Shown piece by piece: positions 1-8,363 of a stretch of DNA of 11,109 bases (the first letter of the stretch is position 1; each line of letters opens with the position of its first letter). The notes under the pieces were generated by a model that saw only the letters and a list, made by a program, of their open reading frames with translations, was not told where the DNA came from and ran no database searches. This DNA is from Chromera velia (lineage: Eukaryota > Sar > Chromeraceae). The stretch spans positions 1 to 11,109 of the forward strand of contig JAHBMJ010003403.1 of NCBI GenBank assembly GCA_018398765.1, given 5' to 3'. The position numbers were made by a program, and so were the translations under genes.

Positions 1-546
1 GGGGGGGGTGCATAGAGTTCGTGTGCGCGATCAAAATTAATTTTTCGAGTCTATCACTGAATGATTCACCTGCCTACACCTGCCCCACCATGTTCCGCCT
101 TCTGTGAACAGTCGCTTTCTTATATGGTTGTTCTGTTTTCTCTTGCTTTACACTGCTGCTGACTGTGATGCCTTCACACTACTCACTACTGCTGATTGTG
201 CTGCTCAAGCCCGGACTCCATTGAGATCTGACTGGCTTACCGAGAATTTTGGCTGCCTTTCTGCAGGCGTACAACGACTGCCCTGATACATGGGGGCACA
301 TCGATCACCTAATGTCTATATCGCAAGTGTTTCTGCCTCTGCCATTCTTTGTTTAATGACAAATTAGAAAGAATTAGAAGCTGATTAATGACACCTCATG
401 ACGGAGTTGAATTCAATTGATGCTGAAGTTAATTTTATTCAAGTTACTTTTAGTTTAAGTATGTTTTAAGTTAGAGTTGAGAATAGTTTAGGCTTCATGA
501 AGGTCATCATCTAGGTTGTCTTCATGACCTAGCACTTTTTCTCACC

Positions 547-665
547 TAGAGCTCTCCAAAGGGGGGGGTCCCCGTTCACAGGGGTCTAATCTCCCTAGAG
601 CTCGAACGGGGGGGACCCCGTCGGATCTGGAGTCCTAAGAGCTCGAACGCACCCCCCCCCCCGTT
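547..665. repeat. Three degenerate TAGAGCTC / poly-G (poly-C) units
   Basis: The words TAGAGCTC (547-554), TAGAGCTC (596-603) and TAAGAGCTC (636-644) are spaced 49 and 41 bp apart. Each is followed by a homopolymer block: eight G then TCCCCGTT; seven G then ACCCCGT; and finally a run of C then GTT. The third block is the complement type. Function is unknown. Confidence 0.6.
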
Positions 666-741
666 CTTACACCCCTATAATCTCATACTACCTGTAATGG
701 CCATACCTTAAAACGTTTTTACAGACTAGCTTACAGAAATC

Positions 742-755
742 TTTGACTAGTCAAA
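742..755. repeat. Perfect 14-bp palindrome TTTGACTAGTCAAA
   Basis: The sequence is its own reverse complement over 14 bases. It lies in a CTAG-rich stretch (about 725-850) that also contains AACTAGTT and AACTAGCTAGTT. Confidence 0.7.
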
Positions 756-823
756 AACATGTTTCCAGACTGGTCAATAACTAGTTACCAACTAGCTAGT
801 TACAACTTTTTGGTTCCCAAATC

Positions 824-848
824 AGCTAGCTAGCTAGCTAGCTAGCTA
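824..848. repeat. (AGCT)6 tetranucleotide microsatellite
   Basis: There are six perfect AGCT copies plus one base. The unit is self-complementary, so the whole array is a palindrome able to extrude a cruciform or form hairpins on either strand. Confidence 0.9.
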
Positions 849-1100
849 ATTTAACAACTTAGGCAGTTTTTTGAAAATCTAATGTTCATTATTAATCGTA
901 TCATCGTATATTATCATTAATCATCATCTAAATCATTATACACCTTTGCTTTTTGCCTATTTGAAAGGCTATTTCTAAGCTTTTAGTGTTTGGTCACACA
1001 CCTTGGGTAAACAAAATGATGAAGAGGCTAGTAAATTGCCCTGGTGGAACTCCGCAGCACCCTGATGTAGTCTAGTGACATAGCACATAGTGTGAGTAAC

Positions 1101-1129
1101 TGCCTTACGCAGGTTTTATTGGTAAGGCA
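1101..1129. repeat. Short inverted repeat, 8-bp stem
   Basis: TGCCTTAC (1101-1108) and GTAAGGCA (1122-1129) are exact reverse complements around a 13-base loop. The surroundings also contain further GTAAG/CTTA words. No terminator or RNA family is recognised. Confidence 0.5.
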
Positions 1130-2013
1130 CTAGGTAAGACATGCCCTAAGCAGTTTAGTAAGCACCTTATATAGTTTATGGATGAAGCGAAAGCCAGGGA
1201 ATCCCCCTCGAAACGAGTCTAGAAAATATATACAATCGTCTAACACTTTAATTTAGAGTAGATTTAATTTTAAATCTCTACATATCATACGCTAGATCAT
1301 ACGTGGATCCAACTGTCTGATTCTAACACTATTTTAAATTTGCATTGTACTTCCAATTTCCAATTAATATACTTACACTGTGATATGTATGCATGTCTCC
1401 GGCTGAACCATTTTTTAGTAATTATATGTGTACTAAAGTGATGCATGCAGAATTATTGCAGATCTAGATGCAGACGCACTTTTTACTATGCAAAACAGTC
1501 TGACTGCACATTCATTTATCGCTTTCACCGGCACCCTTCGCGTCCCTTTCCCTCTCCAGTTCCCTTCCAACTCCAAAGATAGAACTGTCCCATCTTTTGG
1601 TCCCCCCCGTACCATGCGCAAATCTGCACCCAAACACATGGACGAAGGGAAGAATGGAAAAGACTGCGTCAAAAGGCAGAACACAGAACAAGAAAGGACA
1701 CACAGCTAGCTCGGGGAGAAACGAGGAAATAGAAGAGCAGCAGAGACGATTGGCATGACTCAGAAGAGATTAGGAACTGCAGAGCGGGAAGAGTGCACAG
1801 CTAGGTTTGTGAAACTATATTCAAAGAGCGCCAAAGAAAGAAAGGGCTGAGTGCAGAGAACGTCAAAGTCTGAATTCATCGCTTGTATGATTCAGGTCGA
1901 GGTGAGAGGAAGGGAAAGAGGGCATGCATGAGACGATCACTGCATGTGACTAATGTGTCCACCTGTCTGACCCACACTTCAGATTTTCCTCCTGCCATTG
2001 TCGCTTTGTGTCT

Positions 2014-5000
2014 CTACAACCACGGGGAGAGTGACGGTGCCTGGAGACAGAGACTTTTTGGGTCCGTTGCCCTCGTGACAAGCCGGTTGATTTCTGTCAG
2101 CGTCCCTCCCGCCTCTTCCTCTCCTTCTCTTTCTCCCTCTCCTGCCTGTACATGCCCCCCGCCCTCTGCTTCCTCCACCAACGACAACCGCCTCTTCCCC
2201 TCATAAACCAACGCCAACAGCCTTCGCTCGGAGGCGCGACGGAGACGGGCCCCCACTTTCAGAACGGAGGGAACAGCCGTCCCCAACGTGGCCCCACCGC
2301 CCTCCGACTCCCGAGGCCGAGAACTCGCAGACACCGACCCCCCTGCTTGCTCCCTCCCTTCCTCTTCGCCTTTTTCTCCCTGCTGTATTTCCTCTGCTTG
2401 ACACCTCGACATGACAACGTGCGACAAGGCATCGTCCCTCCAGAAGATCTCAAGGGCGTCGCCAAAGAGAGTCCCAGCCGCAGACGACCGTCCCTGAAGG
2501 GGAAAGTCGCACAACAGGTACTCGTACTGCCACCTCTCCTCCCCCCTTTCCTTCTCTTTTTCCCGCTGCCCTGTACCAGGGGGCGAGAACAGAACTTCAG
2601 ACTCGGACGGTTTGCAAGCGAAGAACGCTTCTGCCCGTCTTCGCTGCAAAGGCAACAACTCCGAGTGATCACCAGACAGACCTGTCAAGCAGTTGGCAGA
2701 AAATTTCATCACGGCCGGCAGGAGGCCGAGCCGCCCCCCCGGACCAATCGCACACTCGACGTTACGGGAGAGTCGGAAGGGGGGGGCCTCGTCGCTCGAC
2801 TGCGACTGCGACTGGGAGGATGCGGCGGGGAGACCAATGCCTTCCATCACTCTCTCATCCCTCTCCAGTGCCAGCGGAGAGAGAGAGAGAGCCTCCACGG
2901 ACTCTCGGAAAGATGGTGCTGTGTCGGCATTTTGCAAGGGCCCCGGCATGCCGCTCCTTCCGTCTGCGTAGAGGGGCAAGGACGATGGTCCCCCCACAGT
3001 GACCTGGCCGGTACCCCGATGCAGTCGGAGATCTGATGGGTCTGCGGGGGGGGAGAAGAGCGCTCTATCAAGCACAAAGAGGACACCCAGCTGGGAGCAG
3101 AAGGTCCGGCAAAGAGCAAACAGACGATCCGGGCCCAGGCCTGGAGGCGCGGCCACCCCGGAGCCTTGGGGGAATGCCGGGGCACCCAAAGATCCTGCCA
3201 AAAAACGTTTCAGAAGAATCTCAGGCACAAAGGTGCGGCAAATCTCTGAGTAGACGCGCAGACGCACTGCCGCACTCATCTTCCTCAGTTGGTCTCTCTT
3301 TCTCTTTTTGTCTTCAGACGTTTCCATCTCTTCTGTTCCTCCCATTGCAACGTCCCCCCCCGTCGCTCCCCCGTCTCCTTCTTCCTTGCCTGTTTCTGCT
3401 AACTCCTCCGCCTCCAACGCCAACAGACGCGCTGCTCTCTGGCGGAACACGACAGCAGGAATGTCACCCCCGAAGCCCTCCGCTGCTGCGTCCAGGCCGA
3501 TCAGTCCGGACCCGCACATTTCTTCAAAAACACCGTCCAGAGTACTCCACTCGCAACCCCCCCCTCCCCCACTCCCCCCCTCCACGAGTTGAAATTTTCT
3601 TCCTACTGGCACAGCGGACCTCGGTGTCACAAACAGGGCTCTCTGTCTGCACCCTGCGTGCCTGGCCATGAGAGACGACGCGAAGAGCGCAACCTGGCGT
3701 CGTCTTTCCTGTGCGTCAAAAGAGTAACGCCCCCCCGGCCCCAAGGGAGTGAGGGCAAATTTCCACTTTGACCCATCTCCGCTGAAGAACGTCAGACAAC
3801 GGGAGAGGACCCCCCCCTCAGCTACTGTCTCCACAGTCCCTCCGACGCGGTCCAAGGACACACACACCGCCCCAAAGTCAGCCCACGGAGTTGCTGCCCG
3901 CACCTCACCGCCTCCTTTCTGTGCGGCCTCAGTGCTTTTATCGGCAGGCAGACTTGAGGTGTCTGTAGGGTCAGGAGCCATTGGGAGGACGTTTGTGCCT
4001 ACAAAGAATGAGCCCAAACGGAAATGGAGACCCGGAATTTCGACCCGGGGTCTCTTCAACGAAGTCCGAACCGCCCCTCCACCACCCCATGCACCAAAAC
4101 CAGAGCCGGAAAACAAGGACTCGAGTCCGGAACATCCAGTCTCAGAAAACGGATCACCAAACGGGAAAGCGGCACTTGTACCGAGCAAGGTGTCTAAGCT
4201 CAGGGGAGCAGTAGACGAGGGCGGTTGGTGAAGAGCCCAGGCTCGGCTGAAGACACCGAGCCACTTCCTGAGACTCAGAATGATATCAGGAACACCAAAT
4301 AGGAGACCGTCAATTACAGACAGACCAAAATCGTTTCTCATTTGGCCAGCGAATCTTTTCATGAACCGACGGGCAAGTTCCCGTTCTCTCACGCACTGCG
4401 TGGGCAGGGGGGCCCAGAGAGCGTCGATTGGCGCCGTCTCGCTTTCCTTCTCTTCCCTACCTTCCCCTGCCTCCCCGTCTTCCTCTTCCTGAAGCAACGC
4501 AGTCGTTGACGAGTCTACGAAATGACGAAGTCGAAGCATCAATTCAGGCGGCATGGGGTCCGTCTTGTAGGCCTCGGGGATTTCCCCCACCCCCTCGCCC
4601 CCTTTGTGCCCACCCATTGAGACATCTCCAGCCCCCTCGACCGGTACTTCCGACGGGGGAGCTGCAGGGACAGCGGTCGGGGGTGTAGGGGGCGAAAGGG
4701 AGGCGGGAACTGGCAGGGGTATGTCTACGCATTCCTTGAGGAAACCTCTCAACCCGTTCAGCAGCCCTGCAAGGGGGGCGGGACAGAGACGGGTAGACAG
4801 GTCATGAGAGATTGCTCGCAGCGTTTTCGACAAAGTGGGATGCGCCCCTTCGAGAGTTGCACTCAATTGGAACATCATTTCTCCTGGTCTTGTTCCGACC
4901 TCTCCCGCCTGCTCCTTTTCTTTCTCCGCTTTTCTTCCTTTCTCCACCTCCATCTCCGACTCCAAGTGCCACCAGAGCGCATTCGGGAACTTGGTTGCAA

Positions 5001-5203
5001 TTGACTGAAGGAGGAACAGACAAGCTGCCGCGTCTGCCCTCTGCAGCCGGAGCCCTCCCAGCAGCGATGGAATCCAGGGAAACCACAGAGATGCGGGAAT
5101 ACTCCCCCCATACTCTTGGAGAACGCCTAGAAGGCGACCACTCCCATCGTCGTGTGCAGCCAGACGGAGCACCCGGGCGAGAAGTGCACGCTCATTCTGG
5201 ACG
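2014..5203 (-). CDS. TRRAP: TRRAP exon G: end of FAT, pseudokinase domain and FATC, with stop codon
   Basis: This terminal exon has 1,062 whole codons and no intron. The acceptor CGTGTGCGTGCAG ends at 5204, and the joined reading NLDVQNERALLARVL is collinear with human TRRAP. Exon residues 1-80 (5202-4963) end the FAT domain; note SLWFPWIPSLL against human IQWLAWIPQLL. The pseudokinase runs from about residue 385 (PRVEIPGLHF, near 4050) to about 935. It includes LFVTPRSAVPVGRKFQLVE near 3636-3580 and the degenerate catalytic region LDRALFSPPADP near 3072-3037. FATC occupies about residues 1030-1062 (TEINRLVTRATDPKSLCLQ, then PWL and stop; human LVAAANSLDNLCRMDPAW, then PWL). Insertions rich in Glu, Gly, Pro and Ser occur at about residues 85-108, 165-258, 327-380, 540-550, 600-640, 755-805 and 935-980. 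Length well exceeds the human equivalent because of these. Confidence 0.95.
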
Positions 5204-8200
5204 CTGCACGCACACGATTCAACACATGCAAGTACAGCGATGCAAATACACGCAGAAACAAAACTTTTGCTCTCGTACTTAAAAAAAGAAGAAAACAGAC
5301 TCCCCTTTGCTTCTGCTCTCAGGCAAAACCCCCCGAGACAAGGGGGGCTGCCGTCGCTTCTGCATGGAGGGGTGTGTCGAGATCCCCCGTTGCCTGAGTC
5401 GAAGAAAAATTGGAGTGTATTGGAGTTTCTTTCAATTTCCTTTCCAAGGATTTCTTGCTTGCCCCCCACTGACAAGACAAAGCGATCACGACTCCAAACA
5501 GAATGGGCGAGCAGCCGCCAACTTCGTCCATTCCATTGCATTCCCCCCCATGCAGGCAGGCTCTCTCTCTCTCTCTGTCTCACGTACCCACTAACTAACT
5601 AACTGACTGACAGACTCACTCGAGGTTGACTGCCATCAGATAGCTGAGGAGAGCGGACTGGAGCTTCAGATTCTTTGCTTCCTTCACGGAAGGGGAAGCG
5701 GCAGGAGCATGCGGCGACACAGGAAGAGAACCTCCTGAGTGCTGCTGCTGCTGCTGCTGCGTCTGCGCGACTCCCATGTCTTCGTCTTTCTGCTGCTGCT
5801 GTTGGTGTGCTGCAAGACTCCCCCTGAGCCCCCCTCTGTTTTCGGGGGCGTTTGAGGACCCCACAGCCATCTCACGCTGATACTGCCACTCAGTGAAGGA
5901 GGCCCATGCTCTCCAAGCAGAGGCCTTGTTGGGGCACACACGGACGGCAGCCGAGAGAGCCTCGTCGCACTCCCGCTCATTGTCCCGCCGTTCCTGCTCG
6001 GTTGTCTCGCGGTGGGCTCCGAGCCTGCAGTGCAGTGCCATGCCATGCAGGGAAGAGTGGTGCAATCAGTCCAACATGCCCCCACACACACAAGCAGGAT
6101 CCCCCTCTCCCTCCCTCCCTCCCTCCCCATCTACATCTCACAGAGATACAGACAAACACGCAAACACAAAAAGTCGCTGCGATCCGCCGCTTCATTCATC
6201 CCTTTTAACTGTCAGAAGCTTTCATTCCACCCAAAAGAAATTTTACGTCCTACCATCAGTTTCTCCTGTCCGTCGCCCTCGCATACACAAGCAACGTGAG
6301 GAATGAAATGAAAGTTGACCGCAAAACTTCTCTCTTTTGTTTCTGCCTCTCTATCTGTCGGCTTGCCTATGTGGCTGTGGATCTCCTGATCTGTCTGCTT
6401 GGCAGTTTCTGCCTGCCTGCTTCCTTGTCTGTCTCTGCGTGTGACCACCAAGCAGGTCGATCGACTGACGTGGCCATGAGTATCCCTTTGAGTCTGAACA
6501 CCTTCTCCCTGCAAGAGGAGTTGAAGAGCGTCTGCGGGTGGTTGATCTGGCTGGGGGACGCCTCGGCTCCCGGTGTCCTCCCTGTCCCTGTCGGGGACAC
6601 GGCCGTCCCTGTTGCCCCCGCCCTCGCCTGCTGCTGCTGCTGCTGCTGCTGAGAGGCGGCGGCAGTGAAGGACGATGGGTCAACGACTGGAGGCGCATCC
6701 AGGTTCATCGTCTTCAGGGACACTATGGCCAGCCGAAGCAGCTGAGCCCGTCCCTCACCGGTGGCACCCGAGGACGCGAGGAGACACTTGATGTGCTCCA
6801 TCTGCAAACACGCAAAAGAGGCCAAGAGACGCAGGGAGAAACAGACAATGAACGAAGAAGAGCAGGTAAACGCAGCCGGGCAGTGAGTAAATTCATCTCA
6901 ACTTCTTCTGGGTGCGCTGTCTTGATTGCCGGCTCTTCGACGGATCAATGCCGTCAAATTTTTGTGTTATTGACGCCGCTCCCAGTCTGCCCATTCGCTT
7001 TCCACTACAGCGGGAAACTCCAATTAACGATGTGGGGGGGGTCTACACAGGAAGGACATAGATAGAGAAGTCACGAAGAAGCCACATAAACGCTGCCTGC
7101 TAGAGTTCCGACGAGCGATTCGTTCTCCTTGTGTGCAAGTATCTCCAACAAAATGCACTCCCGGAAGAGGCTCACAGTGAGAAAGGGTGAGAGAAACAGA
7201 GAATTAGAGAAACAAGGAAGCAATGAGAGAGGGAGAGAAACGGAAAGAACGCAGAGAGAGAGAGGGAGAGAGAGAGAGAGAGCGTCTGTCGCTGAATTCA
7301 CTCTACTCTGGCCAGACCTGGAGAGCAAATGTTTCGGGGTAGCAGGCGTCCATGCTGGTCTTGGTCATGTTTTTATCCAGCAGTTTGTTCTTTTGTTTAT
7401 TCAACAGGAGAAGTGCCTCCTCAGGCAGGCCCCCTACCCTCCGCAGCTGCCGTGCCTGTTTCAGGCACATCAGAGGCGCATCGTGAAAGAAGCCGTGCCA
7501 GTCTGGGCCGGGCACGGGTAGGTTGTTCAGCTTCTTCTCGAGCATCTTCGACGTGTTGGCGTCCGCAACTTCGTGCATGAAGGTGCCAATCATGTCAAAG
7601 AGCCGGCCCCGCCAGTGCAGAGAATCGTCCCATCGTTCTGCTGTCTCCCAACAGGGCGGGAGCCTCGCTCTAAGGCTGTTCAAATTCACCCGCGTGTCAG
7701 GGTACAGGGCGTGGACGAGGGCTTGAGTGTTCAGCCTGTCTTGGCTGGTCAGTTGCAGAAACGTAAACCCGCACTTCCTCACGAGGTTGGTCAGATCGAT
7801 CATGTCGGTGACGTCCGCGAAGGCAAAGAGGTGAGGTGCGAACCCCGAGATCGCTGCGGGGGCTCCGTTGAGGACCCCCTGGAGGCACTGGAGCATATGC
7901 CTCGAGAGATCCTGAGAGGAAAAGGAAAAGAAAAGAGAAGGAAGGAAAAAGAACAAGGCAAGGGAACGAGAGAGACACCATGCAAGTTCGTGGAATAAGA
8001 GCGGAGGCTCATTGTTTGCAGATCATTCCTTCCCATGCGTTTTGGCGGCCCACTGGTACGACCTAAGAGTGGGTGTGCAGGAAAGATAATCGAAAGAAAT
8101 CAAGTTTAGTGCTCGGAAAATATCCGCAAAAAGGGAACAATTAAAAAAAAGGAAGGGGCGGAATGTGAAATTCCAAAAGGGGGGGGAGGGATTGCAAGAA

Positions 8201-8225
8201 GAGCAGAGCAGTGAGGGCATGCCAA

Positions 8226-8268
<43 letters not shown>

Positions 8269-8329
8269 TCTCTCAGAGACAGAGGGAGGAAAGAAAGAGG
8301 AGAGAGAGAGAATGGAGAGAGAGAGGATG

Positions 8330-8363
<34 letters not shown>

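Larger units (their letters stand above)
1..2013. other. 3' UTR and intergenic DNA without a supportable gene
   Basis: Everything left of the TRRAP stop codon lacks a convincing reading frame on either strand. About 1480-2013 resembles the gene in base composition and probably includes the 3' UTR. About 1-1480 is clearly AT-richer, with palindromes, simple repeats and G/C homopolymers. No clear polyadenylation signal lies close to the stop; an AATAAA on the minus strand occurs at 1120-1115, about 900 bp downstream, and cannot be assigned with confidence. No tRNA or rRNA was recognised. Confidence 0.6.

Noticed and set aside
104-286. Small plus-strand frame with a hydrophobic, signal-peptide-like start and an internal ADC repeat
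   Set aside because: It begins at GTG, not ATG, is only 60 codons, has no visible splice context, and its repeat reflects a degenerate ACTGCTG nucleotide duplication at about 152-205.
1062-1213. Possible hammerhead ribozyme (CTGATG and later CGAAAC words)
   Set aside because: The first word lacks the full CTGATGA core, the GAAA word is more than 100 bp away, and no stem II pairing joins them.
1433-1709. Overlapping short frames on both strands
   Set aside because: Several frames of 60-80 codons are open at once over the same bases, with no recognisable domain; this is expected by chance in a stop-poor stretch.
2152-3036. 294-codon plus-strand frame
   Set aside because: It lies antisense to the pseudokinase/FATC coding sequence, which has family similarity. 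It is Arg/Pro-rich, as expected for a shadow of a GC-rich exon.
5204-5583. Minus-strand coding extension upstream of exon G in the same open frame
   Set aside because: It has no TRRAP similarity, while splicing at 5204 joins two blocks that are adjacent in human TRRAP with matching phase. The open frame is fortuitous.
7573-7998. 141-codon plus-strand frame ending in a Lys/Glu-rich tail
   Set aside because: It is antisense to exon C and its polypyrimidine tract; the charged tail is the complement of the CT-rich acceptor region.
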